Notes: generated from the letters alone by a model not told the origin. 64,000 nt of DNA from an uncultured Lachnospiraceae bacterium (GCA_910579085.1 CAJTRU010000005.1:1-64000); one strand, 5' to 3'; positions 46,646 through 55,642 are shown, numbered from the stretch's first letter. A program made the numbers and translations.

Positions 46646-47269
46646 TTATGTATTGTCTATATCATCGAAAAGGCTTAACTGTTTTTCTGTTTCCTCTTTT
46701 TTAGGTACAGAAGTTTCCCTTGCGGTTTTATAGTTCTTGTCCAGTTTTTTTATAAAGTCAGCACGCAATTTTATTGCAATATCCAGTACATCCAGATTAT
46801 AAGTTATGGCACAGGCAGATTTATAAGAGACACTGGTGAGCATATCAAGAAATATGTCTAAATACTGGAAATACAGTTTCTGCTCATCCTTTGTCCCCAG
46901 GTTGTCTGATAGAGATAAGATTTTACATATTGACATTATGCAGGGGTCAGCATAATAGGCAGCCTCTTTCTTTCCCATCATGCCCATATGGCTTAGGAAC
47001 ACATCATACAGTATACGTTCTTCAAGGCTGCGGGTATCAGGTGCGTCAGGGGAAGCATGGAACTGTCCCATATATTTCTTTACTTTTTCTTCTGTGCTGG
47101 GTGTGCATCTGCGCACATGTCCTTCAATACCTTTGACCAGACCAAGGCTTATACCTATAACCTCTGCCCATTTCTTTTGATCCATGCCACATTTTATACG
47201 TTTTTCTTTGAAATTATTGCAGGCATATATATCCTTGTCTGTCAATGTTATTTTTGTTTTCTTTTTCAT
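46646..47269 (-). CDS. HTH protein divergent from the C5 methyltransferase (207 aa)
   Basis: The N-terminal 65 residues carry an XRE-like HTH (FKEKRIKCGMDQKKWAEVIG and LGLVKGIEGHVRRCTPSTEE). The rest is a helical domain of unknown type (LEERILYDVFLSHMGMMGKK). It is transcribed away from the methyltransferase gene with 195 bases between them, an arrangement common for a methylase and its controller. The role as controller is inference. Confidence 0.65.
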   Translation of the reverse strand: MKKKTKITLTDKDIYACNNFKEKRIKCGMDQKKWAEVIGISLGLVKGIEGHVRRCTPSTEEKVKKYMGQFHASPDAPDTRSLEERILYDVFLSHMGMMGKKEAAYYADPCIMSICKILSLSDNLGTKDEQKLYFQYLDIFLDMLTSVSYKSACAITYNLDVLDIAIKLRADFIKKLDKNYKTARETSVPKKEETEKQLSLFDDIDNT

Positions 47270-47464
47270 CCTGTTAACCTCCCAGTTAACTTTACATAGA
47301 AATTTGTGTCTATATGTATGTGAATATAAGAAATTATATCATAAAAGGATACAAAAATCTACAAAATATGCTTTCTATTTTTGCAAAACCAGGTGGAATG
47401 AAAAAAATTGATACCATGACCATGTAACAGGCACACAGAAAGCCGATAAACCGGCAGAAAGAGC

Positions 47465-48664
47465 ATGGCATATATGGAGAAATTAAAGCTTACAGCAAAC
47501 ATCCTGTTTTCTGGTATTGGCTGCCAGGAAAGGGGACTGGAAAATTCAGGGGTGGTTGACCTTGATGTACTTGCAGTTTCGGAAATAGACAAGGAGGCAG
47601 TTTGTGGATATGCAGCGGTACACAAAGGACTTACACAGGAGATGGTTAACAGCTACAGTTTTTATCCAGATGAGGAGGAAATGATAAAGGAACTTACTGA
47701 TAAAAATATCGGGTTCAATCCAGAGAAGGGAAAAGCTTACAACTGGAACAGAAACAGGAAAGACAAAGAGTACGAAATCAGGAAGTACTGGCTTGCAAAC
47801 CGCCTGTGTCATAACCTTGGTGATATCAGCAGGATTGAAGCTCTGCCCATGGCGGATTTCTGGTCATGCAGTTTTCCATGTACTGATATCTCATGTGCAG
47901 GGAAAGGAAAGGGACTGGAAGAAAGCTCTGGCACAAGGAGCTCGCTTGTGTGGCAGGCCATGCGGCTGCTGGAAAGGGCAGTACAGGATGGTACACAGCC
48001 GGAATACATCCTGTTTGAAAATGTAAAAGATTTAATAGGCAAATTCAAGCAGGATTTTGAAAAAATATTGGCTGCCCTGCACAGGCTTGGTTATAAAACA
48101 TACTGGAATGTAATAAATGCAAAAAACTGTGGCATACCCCAGACAAGGGAAAGGATATTTATTGTCTGTATAAGGGAAGAAGCCGGACTTGGAAGCTATG
48201 CTTTTCCAATGCCATTTAGGTGCAGTATGAAAGTTGGGGAGATACTAAGCCCAGACTCAGGTATAAGCCATCCCATCCATGATAAAAGGCTGGTTACGCT
48301 TCTGGATACGCTGTCAGGAAGCAGTGAGTTTTCTGGTATGGTAGTGCCTTTAGTACAGGATATTCCAGTATACGAAAAAACAGAAAAGAAACATTATTCG
48401 GCACAAAGGCTTACATCATCGCAGTGTTTCCAGCTTATGGGGCTTACGCCAGAAGATGCAGATAAATGCAGGGGACTGGGGATAGCCAACGGGCAGCTCT
48501 GCAGGCAGGCGGGGAATGGGATTGTCACAAACTGCGTGCAGCTGATAGGGGAACATTTATACAAGCTTGTGAAAGACCCGTCATTTGTGTGTACAGATGA
48601 AAGGATGAATGGAAAAACATCTGTTCCAAAAACTTATAACCATCTGTATATGGAAACAGCATAA
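47465..48664 (+). CDS. DNA (cytosine-5) methyltransferase, no partner nuclease
   Basis: The motifs are in the classical order: ILFSGIGCQERGLE (SAM), WSCSFPCTDIS (catalytic Pro-Cys, near residue 140), LFENVKDL (ENV), CGIPQTRERIFIV (QxRxR) and LCRQAGNGIV near the end. The length of 399 aa is normal. No restriction endonuclease is next to it, so it is solitary and may protect the element from host nucleases. It may start at 47465 or at ATG 47477; neither site is strong. The next gene follows after 22 bases. Confidence 0.92.
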   Translation: MAYMEKLKLTANILFSGIGCQERGLENSGVVDLDVLAVSEIDKEAVCGYAAVHKGLTQEMVNSYSFYPDEEEMIKELTDKNIGFNPEKGKAYNWNRNRKDKEYEIRKYWLANRLCHNLGDISRIEALPMADFWSCSFPCTDISCAGKGKGLEESSGTRSSLVWQAMRLLERAVQDGTQPEYILFENVKDLIGKFKQDFEKILAALHRLGYKTYWNVINAKNCGIPQTRERIFIVCIREEAGLGSYAFPMPFRCSMKVGEILSPDSGISHPIHDKRLVTLLDTLSGSSEFSGMVVPLVQDIPVYEKTEKKHYSAQRLTSSQCFQLMGLTPEDADKCRGLGIANGQLCRQAGNGIVTNCVQLIGEHLYKLVKDPSFVCTDERMNGKTSVPKTYNHLYMETA

Positions 48665-48686
48665 CAACAGGAGGAGGGATTTTAAT

Positions 48687-49982
48687 ATGGGAAACAATAT
48701 TTATTTGGAAGGCCAGTCTGGGACAGTAGCAATTCCATGCAGTAAAGATGTATGTGATACAGGATATGGAAAATCAGTGGATATTATAAGGACAGAACTG
48801 AAAAATATTAAAGAGTCATTTGTCAGGATTGGATGGCATCTGAAAAAGATAAAAGATAACGGCTGGTATCAAAAGGAAGGGTATAAGAACATATATGAAT
48901 TTGCAAAAGAAAAATTTAATATTTCCCAGCCAACAGCAACAAGGTTCATTAACATCTGCACCGAGTTTTCAGAAAATGGCAGTTCACCGGAGCTTGATGC
49001 CAGATACCAGGGTTATTCATTGTCGCAGCTGACAGAGATGCTGAATGTTGGTGCAGATAAGAGGAAGGAAGTTACACCAGACATGACAGTAAGGGAAATT
49101 CGGGAGTTTAAGAGAAAAGACAGGAAATTACAAAAATCCAGGACGGAGCAATTATCGGGACATACAGAACAGGATGAGTTTCATGCGGTGCCGCATGTAG
49201 ATAGTATTTCCAAAGTATATATACAGGCAGTCCTGCCAGGGCTTAAAAATGATGAAGACCGCATGGAGTGGTTAGAAAATGTGGAGGACTGGGGGCTGTG
49301 GTATGTAGACCAGAATATCCATGCAGCATATTATAAGTATGATTTTCCAGATGGAAGCAGGCTTATAGCTGTGGAATATGGTTATGGTGAAAAGCTTTGT
49401 TCAGATAGTAAGAAATATTGTTATCATATGGTTTTTTCTGATATTTACTACAAAAAACATATGGAATCTGGGAAAGGTTTATCCTATTTTAAATACTATA
49501 CAGAGCAGACGGCTGAAATTGGTACGCTGGTAGAGTTTCTCAGGGAACTGCAGGAGGAAAACAGTGCAGATATTGGCACATTGAAAGATGATGGTGGATA
49601 TATTTCCAACGGATACATCATCATGGAGTTTGACCCGGACCATCTGGAAGAAGGGAATAATAAAGATAAAAGCTATGTAACCAGGCAGTATATTGAGTTT
49701 TACAGAAAAAATAATTATATACCGAAATATTTTAATGCGAAAAATAAAAGAGAAATTACAGACTATGCCCTGGCATTGACAACAAGCAGTGGTTCTTATA
49801 CAGGGCTGGGTTCCATTATTGTTTTTGATGCATGGAAGGAAATTGAGAAAATTGATGAAAAACTGCTCCAGGGTGGCATTACATGGGAAGAGGCAGAGAG
49901 GACAGTCTGCAAAATATGGCGGGTTGCGAAGCCAGAGGAACAGGAAAAAATCAAAGAAAACTACAGGCAGGGTGTGGGCTAG
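48687..49982 (+). CDS. Hypothetical protein with N-terminal ParB/KorB-like HTH (431 aa)
   Basis: The ATG at 48687 follows AGGAGGAGG; longer versions overlap the methyltransferase without a site. Residues about 25-80 (RIGWHLKKIKDNGWYQKEGY, then FNISQPTATRFINI) form a helix-turn-helix found in many mobile-element proteins. The C-terminal 280 residues are of unknown type (EDWGLWYVDQNIHAAYYKYD and NGYIIMEFDPDHL). It appears to be in an operon with the C5 methyltransferase, and may recognise DNA. Confidence 0.7.
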   Translation: MGNNIYLEGQSGTVAIPCSKDVCDTGYGKSVDIIRTELKNIKESFVRIGWHLKKIKDNGWYQKEGYKNIYEFAKEKFNISQPTATRFINICTEFSENGSSPELDARYQGYSLSQLTEMLNVGADKRKEVTPDMTVREIREFKRKDRKLQKSRTEQLSGHTEQDEFHAVPHVDSISKVYIQAVLPGLKNDEDRMEWLENVEDWGLWYVDQNIHAAYYKYDFPDGSRLIAVEYGYGEKLCSDSKKYCYHMVFSDIYYKKHMESGKGLSYFKYYTEQTAEIGTLVEFLRELQEENSADIGTLKDDGGYISNGYIIMEFDPDHLEEGNNKDKSYVTRQYIEFYRKNNYIPKYFNAKNKREITDYALALTTSSGSYTGLGSIIVFDAWKEIEKIDEKLLQGGITWEEAERTVCKIWRVAKPEEQEKIKENYRQGVG

Positions 49983-50082
49983 GACAGGAAGGTTATACTT
50001 GTAATAGTATTTCTGGTTGACATAAGAAGGGTTTTGGAATATTATAAAGGTATCAGTTGATACTACAACAAAGGAGACTGGA

Positions 50083-50523
50083 TTGGCAGAAGAAACAAGA
50101 GAGCGGATTGAAAGCAGGTTAGAAGTAAAATCCTATATACAAAATTTGAAGTATGCACTTAGTAATGGTGCAAAGATAAATTTCCAGGTACACAGGCTGG
50201 TTGACAGGCAGAGGGATGAAAAATTTACCAACCAGTATACAATGGATAAATTATTCCCAGATGAAAATCCGGTGGATGCCTTGAAAAGGGAACTAATAAC
50301 CCTCACTGAAGAAGAATATATAAGGACAGTTACAGACACCAGGTTTCCAAAAAGAAGTGAGATGAGGGAATTTGGGAAAGTTTACAATGGCAGGGATGAT
50401 GTATATATCAAAATCAGGGTGGAACTGCTTGGCATGTATGGGTACCCGGCAGCTTTTGTGATGTCTTTCCATTTTGCAGAAAGGGCATTTACACCAGGGA
50501 TGTTCCCATACAGGAAGGACTGA
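50083..50523 (+). CDS. MqsR-like putative mRNA-interferase toxin (146 aa)
   Basis: The start is TTG, 6 bases after AAGGAGA. The C-terminal 80 residues recall MqsR (RelE fold): ELITLTEEEYIRTVTDTRF, VYIKIRVELL and FVMSFHFAE. The gene is directly upstream of a protein combining an MqsA-like zinc finger with a Panacea domain (15 bases), the usual toxin-antitoxin arrangement. Similarity is limited and the N-terminal half is unlike MqsR, so it may be a divergent or new toxin type. Confidence 0.6.
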   Translation: MAEETRERIESRLEVKSYIQNLKYALSNGAKINFQVHRLVDRQRDEKFTNQYTMDKLFPDENPVDALKRELITLTEEEYIRTVTDTRFPKRSEMREFGKVYNGRDDVYIKIRVELLGMYGYPAAFVMSFHFAERAFTPGMFPYRKD

Positions 50524-50537
50524 AAGGGGGTGTTTTC

Positions 50538-51566
50538 ATGGATATGGAAGTGGTTTATAGCAGGAAATGTCTGTGTACCTGCTGCATGGAAGAACATGAG
50601 GTGAAAACAGTCCGTGTAATGGAACGGGCCAGTTTTAAGGATGTACCAGTGGAGTATGAAGCGGTATATTTTTATTGTGATGAAGCAGAAGAATTATATA
50701 TGGATGAAGAACAGGCAGGCCGGAATGCTGTTGCTGTCAGGGATGCTTACAGGAAATCACAGGGGCTTCTTACTTCTGGGGAAATTGTTGCTATCCGCAG
50801 GAAGTATGGCATCAGCCAGAAAGACCTCTGTACCCTTCTGGGATGGGGAGGCAAGACTATAACCAGGTATGAGGGGTACCAGGTACAGGATAAGGCACAT
50901 GACACTATATTGAAAAAAATCGGACATGACCCTGGATGGTTTCTGGACCTGTTAAAAGGTGCAGAAGACAGCCTTTTGGTGGAATCTTACCATAAATATT
51001 TTGAAACAGCTGCAGCCCTTTATGAAGATAACCAGGACAGTTACCTGAGAAGGGCGATTGAAGCAAGGTATGCAAAAATCCAAGGTAACAGCATGCTCCA
51101 GGGGAATACTGTACTTTCTTTAGATAAAGTTGTGGATGTAATACGGTATTTTGCTGCTGCAGACAAAGTGACCAGCCTGTATAAGGTAAAACTGATGAAA
51201 CTGATGTGGTATTCAGACCAGCTTTCTTATAAAAGGAGGGGCAGTGCAATAACAGGCCTTGCATACCAGGCCCTGCCTATGGGGGCAGTCCCGGTAGGGC
51301 ATGGTTCAATTATAAACCTGAAAGGGGTTCCTTGCGAAGAAGTAGATATGGGGGAAACATATGCATACCGCTTCAGCCTGCAGGAAGCATCTGATTATCC
51401 TGCACTTAATTATGTGGATAAAGAAATACTGGATATGGTTATCAGGAAGCTTGGGAAAATGACAAAAAGGGAGATTGTGGAATTTATGCACAAGGAAAAG
51501 GCATATACAGAAACTGCACAAGGGGATATTATCAGGTATAAGTATGCAGACAGCCTGCAGATATGA
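50538..51566 (+). CDS. Antitoxin with MqsA-like zinc finger, XRE HTH and Panacea (DUF4065) domain
   Basis: The order is: cysteine module (CLCTCCMEEHEVK and FYCDEAEELYMDEE, residues 10-60), XRE HTH (AIRRKYGISQKDLCTLLGWG, then KTITRYEGY, residues 80-115), and a C-terminal Panacea domain (SLYKVKLMKLMWYSDQLSY, AYQALPMGAVPVGHG and MTKREIVEFMHKEKAY, residues 210-335). Panacea antitoxins neutralise many different toxins; the HTH would autorepress the operon. The ribosome site is AAAGGGGG. A terminator follows. Confidence 0.85.
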   Translation: MDMEVVYSRKCLCTCCMEEHEVKTVRVMERASFKDVPVEYEAVYFYCDEAEELYMDEEQAGRNAVAVRDAYRKSQGLLTSGEIVAIRRKYGISQKDLCTLLGWGGKTITRYEGYQVQDKAHDTILKKIGHDPGWFLDLLKGAEDSLLVESYHKYFETAAALYEDNQDSYLRRAIEARYAKIQGNSMLQGNTVLSLDKVVDVIRYFAAADKVTSLYKVKLMKLMWYSDQLSYKRRGSAITGLAYQALPMGAVPVGHGSIINLKGVPCEEVDMGETYAYRFSLQEASDYPALNYVDKEILDMVIRKLGKMTKREIVEFMHKEKAYTETAQGDIIRYKYADSLQI

Positions 51567-51594
51567 ATATATGCTGGCAGGATTACAGGTTTTC

Positions 51595-51642
51595 AAAGAA
51601 CATCAGGAAAAGGTATTTACAGCTTTTTCTGATGTTCTTTAA
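51595..51642 (+). terminator. Terminator of the MqsR/Panacea operon
   Basis: AAAGAACATCAG (from 51595) pairs with CTGATGTTCTTT (51629-51640), with inner AAAAG/CTTTTT pairing. A T run closes it. Confidence 0.7.
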
Positions 51643-52017
51643 TCAGGAGAGGTTTTCTTATATTGGGTGCATGAAAAAAATAACTGGTATTTCTTCTGCG
51701 TTTTTCTTTTATTTTCCTGCCTTATTTAGATGGAAGGTATTTGTTTTAAAAAAAATTCTTGTATATAAGACAAATGCTATAAATTAATAAAAAACATAAA
51801 AAGAATAAGATTTTAATGAATAGCATATAAAGTGGCTTAAAAAAGTTTATAAACATCTGCCTGAAAGCTCTGCTGGGATATTTGTGAGGATTAGCAGGAA
51901 TATGGTTTTAACATAGAACTTGTTCTATAAATCTGATAATTGTATCTGGTTATATTATATGAGGATATGAAAACTAAATTTTTGTGTTTTACCAGTAAAT
52001 ATGGAATTTTCTATATG

Positions 52018-52300
52018 CAGTCTGCTGCCCTGTAGACTTTACATATATAGTTAAGCTTGTATTTGTTGCAAGCAGGAAAATCTTCCTCTTTTTTTCTGTT
52101 TATATATTTCATCTTTAAATTTATATCAAGAATTTCCAACAGTCCCCAAAAGGCAAAAATGTATTAAAAAGTAAAGGAAGATGTTTTTTTGGATGGACTA
52201 TAAAGAGGATTACAGAGTGTTACCAGAATGTGTATTGAAGTATTATGAGGATAATTTTATAGATTAGATAGATAGTAATGGTTTCTATATAAAAATTGCT
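52018..52300 (+). repeat. Diverged copy of the dispersed GAAGAGGAGG-type palindromic repeat
   Basis: The left part CTGCTGCC ... TTTACATATATAG ... GTATTTG and a CTTCCTC motif match 54133-54205 base by base at many positions. The right part AAAAATGTATTAAAAA, then GGAAGATG and AGAATGTGT, matches 54325-54410. The function is unknown and the copy is degenerate. Confidence 0.4.
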
Positions 52301-52372
52301 CTGTGAGGCTTGGAATGTCCATGATATAACAGTTAATAGAAAAAAATGATATAAATAATCTGATACTTTAAA

Positions 52373-52837
52373 ATGTTTAAAAATAGGAAAAGAAGGGCAG
52401 CAGGCAGTCAACAGGGTGATCAATTATATGTATCTACAGGTCAGACAGCAAGGGATGCTGACAGGAAATATATTAAGGACACAACAACCTTTACACCTGA
52501 TACGGCAGATGGAACAACAGAGGTTGTATTTACCTTTAATGCAGAGGGGATGGCGGAAACTGATTTAGTAGTGTTCGGGGAAATCTTCTACCAGGGAGAT
52601 TTGTACGAAAGAAAGAGTGTTGCAGAACACAGCGATTTAATGGATGAGGAGCAGTCAGTTTCTATTCCTAAGATTAAAACAGATATGCTTGATGCAAAAA
52701 CTGGGTTAAAACTGGCAAATGCAGAGGCTTCATCAAAGATGAAGCCACTAAAGGAAGAGGATATGGTGTTACATGACACAGTAAGGTACAGTGGGCTTAT
52801 TTTCCAAAAAAAACTTATTTTAAACGACATTATCTGA
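52373..52837 (+). pseudogene. Fragment of a VaFE-repeat surface adhesin
   Basis: FTPDTADGTTEVVFTFNAEG, LVVFGEIFYQGDLY and VSIPKIKTDMLDAKTGLK match the VaFE repeat of Gram-positive surface proteins (thioester/isopeptide adhesins). The start lacks a signal peptide and the frame shifts away from the repeat at HDTVRYSGLIFQKKL, so this is one internal repeat left from a larger gene. Confidence 0.65.
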
Positions 52838-52851
52838 AATCACACATAAAT

Positions 52852-52882
52852 GTTGAAATAAATCAACAATGTATGATATAAT
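52852..52882 (+). promoter_or_regulatory. Promoter of the four-gene small-ORF array with GTTGA-N6-TCAAC operator
   Basis: TTGAAA (52853-52858), an 18-base spacer and TATAAT (52877-52882). The palindrome GTTGA-AATAAA-TCAAC is at 52852-52867, overlapping the -35 box, as at 33178. The first small gene begins 105 bases later. Confidence 0.65.
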
Positions 52883-52986
52883 GGCAATATATTTTATAAC
52901 TTATCCTGTATTTAGTGGAAACTTGGTTTGCATAGTATAAAATTTTATTTAATGTTTTATTAGGTAAATAGATAAGAGGTGAGGTA

Positions 52987-53151
52987 ATGAAACCATATGT
53001 ATTAGATGATACTTTTATAATTTCTGAGAAAATCAAAAAAATGTCAGAGGAAGAAAGACAGCAGTTAGCCAGGAAATTGGAGGAGAAAGGAAGAAAGGAA
53101 AAAGAAAAAATTATGGCAAGTGGAAACAGGAAAACTTTGCTTGTGATGTAA
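52987..53151 (+). CDS. Tandem small paralogue 1 (54 aa)
   Basis: It begins MKPYVLDDTFIISEKIKKMS and continues with EEERQQLARKLEEKG. GAGGTGAGG precedes the ATG. It is the first of four clearly related genes in a row; YVLDD, an ISE/IPE segment, MSEEE and a charged helix are common to the set. No known family was recognised. Confidence 0.7.
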   Translation: MKPYVLDDTFIISEKIKKMSEEERQQLARKLEEKGRKEKEKIMASGNRKTLLVM

Positions 53152-53278
53152 CTTCAAGAGCCTATAAAATTGATTAAATTTATGGATAACAGGCATTTCT
53201 AACAGGATAACTGTTACTTTTAGAAAACGGAAACAGATTAAAATAAATTATAAAACTAATTTTGGGGAGGTGAGATAA

Positions 53279-53437
53279 ATGAAGAAACAGTACATGGAAG
53301 ATGACAGGATTATTGAAATATCGGATGAGGTCAGGAACATGTCGGAGGAGGAAATTGACAGGCAGATTGCTATTCTTGAGGCAGAAGCAAGAAGGGAAGC
53401 TGAAAATATTCCAAAGCCTGATTTGCTGCAAGTTTGA
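53279..53437 (+). CDS. Tandem small paralogue 2 (52 aa)
   Basis: MKKQYMEDDRIIEISDEVRN, then MSEEEIDRQIAILEAEARRE and an ending NIPKPDLLQV. GGGAGGTGAG precedes it. The ending is shared with paralogue 4 (NLPEPSLSQI), whereas 1 and 3 end in RKTLLVM and EKTLLAI, so two tail types alternate. Confidence 0.72.
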   Translation: MKKQYMEDDRIIEISDEVRNMSEEEIDRQIAILEAEARREAENIPKPDLLQV

Positions 53438-53490
53438 TTTGCACAAAGAAAATCAGCAGAAATTATAAAAAAATTTTGGGAGGTGAGAGG

Positions 53491-53661
53491 ATGATAAAAC
53501 CATATGTATTGGACGACGGAATCGTTGAAATCCCTGAAGAAATCAGAAATATGTCTGAGGAAGAAATGGATCGACAGATTGCTATTCTTGAGACAGAGGG
53601 AAGAAGAGAAAAAGAAAAGATTGAAGCAAGAGAAAAAGAAAAAACATTACTGGCAATCTAA
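53491..53661 (+). CDS. Tandem small paralogue 3 (56 aa)
   Basis: MIKPYVLDDGIVEIPEEIRN, then MSEEEMDRQIAILETEGRRE and a lysine-rich end. The DNA ahead of it (ATTATAAAAAAATTTTGGGAGGTGAG) nearly repeats that ahead of paralogue 2, as expected from unit duplication. The ATG at 53491 is chosen because of GGGAGG 8 bases upstream. Confidence 0.74.
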   Translation: MIKPYVLDDGIVEIPEEIRNMSEEEMDRQIAILETEGRREKEKIEAREKEKTLLAI

Positions 53662-53731
53662 ATTGGAAAAAGAAAACAGATTAACAGGCATTCTTTGATG
53701 GGATGTCTGCTATTCTTCAGGAGGCGATATT

Positions 53732-53890
53732 ATGAACGATATAGTCTATGTTTTAGATGATCATTTTGAGATCTCAGAAAAAGTTGAAAATATGTCAGAA
53801 GAGGAGCTGGATCGAAGGATCGCAATTTTGGAACAGAAAGCCATTGAAGAGGCAAAAAATCTTCCAGAACCTTCTTTGTCGCAAATCTAA
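53732..53890 (+). CDS. Tandem small paralogue 4 (52 aa)
   Basis: MNDIVYVLDDHFEISEKVEN, then MSEEELDRRIAILEQKAIEE and NLPEPSLSQI. It has its own CAGGAGG site. It closes the array; a run of inverted repeats follows. Confidence 0.72.
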   Translation: MNDIVYVLDDHFEISEKVENMSEEELDRRIAILEQKAIEEAKNLPEPSLSQI

Positions 53891-54038
53891 ATTAAAATAC
53901 TCTGGCAGCAGCTTAGTTCAAAAAGGAAAAATGAATAAATCAGAGTAAAATGAACCAAGGAGCAAAATCTTTGGTTTGTTTTTATTGAAGAAATTTTTCA
54001 TAACCAAAGTAAAAAAACTAATGAAAAATAAAAAAAGG

Positions 54039-54480
54039 GAAGAGGAGGATTTACTGAGTCGGATATCAATATGGTAGAAAATGTGCATGCAGCCATACAG
54101 AGCCATTTTTGCAGTATTAGGTAAGTGTGACATAAATCTGCTGCCATATATATTTTACAGATATAGTGAAGCCTGTATTTGCAGCCACCAAACCCCTCCT
54201 CTTCTTTTTTCGTTTTTTTCTTCCCTGCATTTATCTGATGACCACAGGCTATCCTCTGTTTTTTTGCTGCCATTTTCCGATTGTATATATACATCAAAAA
54301 TTTTGGTGTACAGAAGGAGGTAAAAATGTATTAAAAATTGAAGAAGGAAGAGGAGGGTTCGGGTGGGATGTATGGTACATTTAAAAATGATATCAGAATG
54401 TGTCTAAAAGCCTTGCAGAAACATTTTTGTGGATTAGATACATGATATGCTTTTTGTGTTAAAAATTGCTATATGGCAGC
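54039..54480 (+). repeat. Nested inverted repeats with GAAGAGGAGG arms
   Basis: GAAGAGGAGG at 54039-54048 faces CCTCCTCTTC at 54195-54204, which in turn faces GGAAGAGGAGGG at about 54348-54358. Outer CTGCTGCCATATA (54138-54150) faces TATATGGCAGCAG (about 54470-54482). The segment can thus fold in two alternative ways. Related pieces occur at 1-580, near 9355, at 52018-52300 and at 54552. A folded RNA, a MITE or a DNA structural element are all possible. Confidence 0.5.
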
Positions 54481-54601
54481 AGGCAGTATAAGGTGATGTA
54501 ATTACATATATAGGCATTGTTATGGGCAGCATGAGAGAAAAAGATAAGGGAAAATTGGGAAGAGGAGGATTTTTTCTGTTATAGAAATATTTGTATTATA
54601 A

Positions 54602-54632
54602 AACCTGTACATAGAATTATACAGGTTCTATT
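54602..54632. terminator. Hairpin ahead of the minus-strand gene end
   Basis: AACCTGTA (54602-54609) pairs with TACAGGTT (54620-54627). On the minus strand TTTATAATAC follows, making it a probable terminator of the 54676 gene. Confidence 0.5.
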
Positions 54633-54675
54633 AAAATGTAACTCTTTAATTTTAGCAGTTATTATAGGATAACTA

Positions 54676-55386
54676 TCATTTTACTGCAGTTTTCTCAATC
54701 TGTTCCATAGTCTGTATGCTGTCAATATTTAACAAAATTCCCAGCATATCTATACAGCCAGATGATGGCAGTACTGGTTCGCTGTCTGATATAACAATAT
54801 TGTCCAGATATCCATCATCTCTGTTTGTCCTGATTGCAAAATATCCAGATTCATCACCAGTAGTTTCGTCATAATTGAAAGTCTGGCCAATGATATGGTA
54901 CTGGTATAGCCCTTTGTCTATTGGATGTGCTATTTTTACTGCAAAATAACAGCCCTGGCAGCAGTTTTCAGAAATCCATTTTTGATGGTCCGCAATTACA
55001 TAACAGGTATCTGCATTTCCAAAATAACTATCCAAACTACTGTTGCTGCCTGGGTACAGAAGCGAACCTGCCAGTTCCATAACTTTGCTGTGTTCTAATG
55101 GCTTTTTGGTGGAAACAAAACCAGAATATGCAAGATTGTTCTGGTACAGATACATCTGGATAGCATCTGGTATTTTTTCATAAAGGCAATTTTGTATTGA
55201 TTCTAACATTTTTCTTGTTTCTTCGTCTGTCAGTTTTCCATTAAATGATACAGAATAAATATTATCATCCTCCATAATTTCAAACCTGTAGGATAAAAAA
55301 CAGTCCCTGCCCTGCTGCATGGTGCTTTCTGGTGTATCTTCCTTCTGTGTGCCTGTAATATTGTTGTTAAAATTTTTTTGATTCAT
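54676..55386 (-). CDS. Hypothetical protein (236 aa)
   Basis: It starts after AAGGAGG. It has a mixed alpha/beta composition with recognisable pieces NIYSVSFNGKLTDEETRKML and CYVIADHQKWISENCCQGCY. The cysteine cluster near residue 140 could be structural. No family was recognised. It is divergent from the XRE regulator at 55643, whose operators lie in the shared intergenic region, so it may belong to that regulon. Confidence 0.65.
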   Translation of the reverse strand: MNQKNFNNNITGTQKEDTPESTMQQGRDCFLSYRFEIMEDDNIYSVSFNGKLTDEETRKMLESIQNCLYEKIPDAIQMYLYQNNLAYSGFVSTKKPLEHSKVMELAGSLLYPGSNSSLDSYFGNADTCYVIADHQKWISENCCQGCYFAVKIAHPIDKGLYQYHIIGQTFNYDETTGDESGYFAIRTNRDDGYLDNIVISDSEPVLPSSGCIDMLGILLNIDSIQTMEQIEKTAVK

Positions 55387-55520
55387 AACGAAATCCTCCT
55401 TTTTAAATTTTTAGTATGAAGAAAGAATACCATCTGCACCATGTCTTTCTTTTTAGCAAAAATGCACTGAATGAATATGGTGGTTCATCTTATGTGCTTG
55501 CAAGTTTAGGGAATTTATAA

Positions 55521-55619
55521 TTGTTACTGTAACAACAGTTTTTATTAATTATATCACTTTGTTGAAGGATATCAACAAAATGGGATTGAAAAATATGCCT
55601 GATGTTGACATAATTCAAC
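55521..55619 (+). promoter_or_regulatory. Double GTTGA-N6-TCAAC operator and TTGTTAC palindrome ahead of the XRE gene
   Basis: O1 is GTTGA-AGGATA-TCAAC at 55561-55576 and O2 is GTTGA-CATAAT-TCAAC at 55604-55619; their centres are 43 bases apart (about four turns). Both are followed by R-AA-ATGG, as is the 33178 copy. TTGTTAC-T-GTAACAA at 55521-55535 is a separate palindrome. The pattern suggests autoregulation by the XRE protein. Confidence 0.65.
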
Positions 55620-55642
55620 GAAATGGAAAGGATGGTAAAGTT

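Noticed and set aside
53998..54384. Overlapping 70-100 aa ORFs in both strands
   Set aside because: They arise from the inverted purine/pyrimidine repeats and lack ribosome sites.
55559..55642. N-terminal extension of the XRE regulator
   Set aside because: The segment consists of the two operator palindromes; the HTH protein is complete from 55643.
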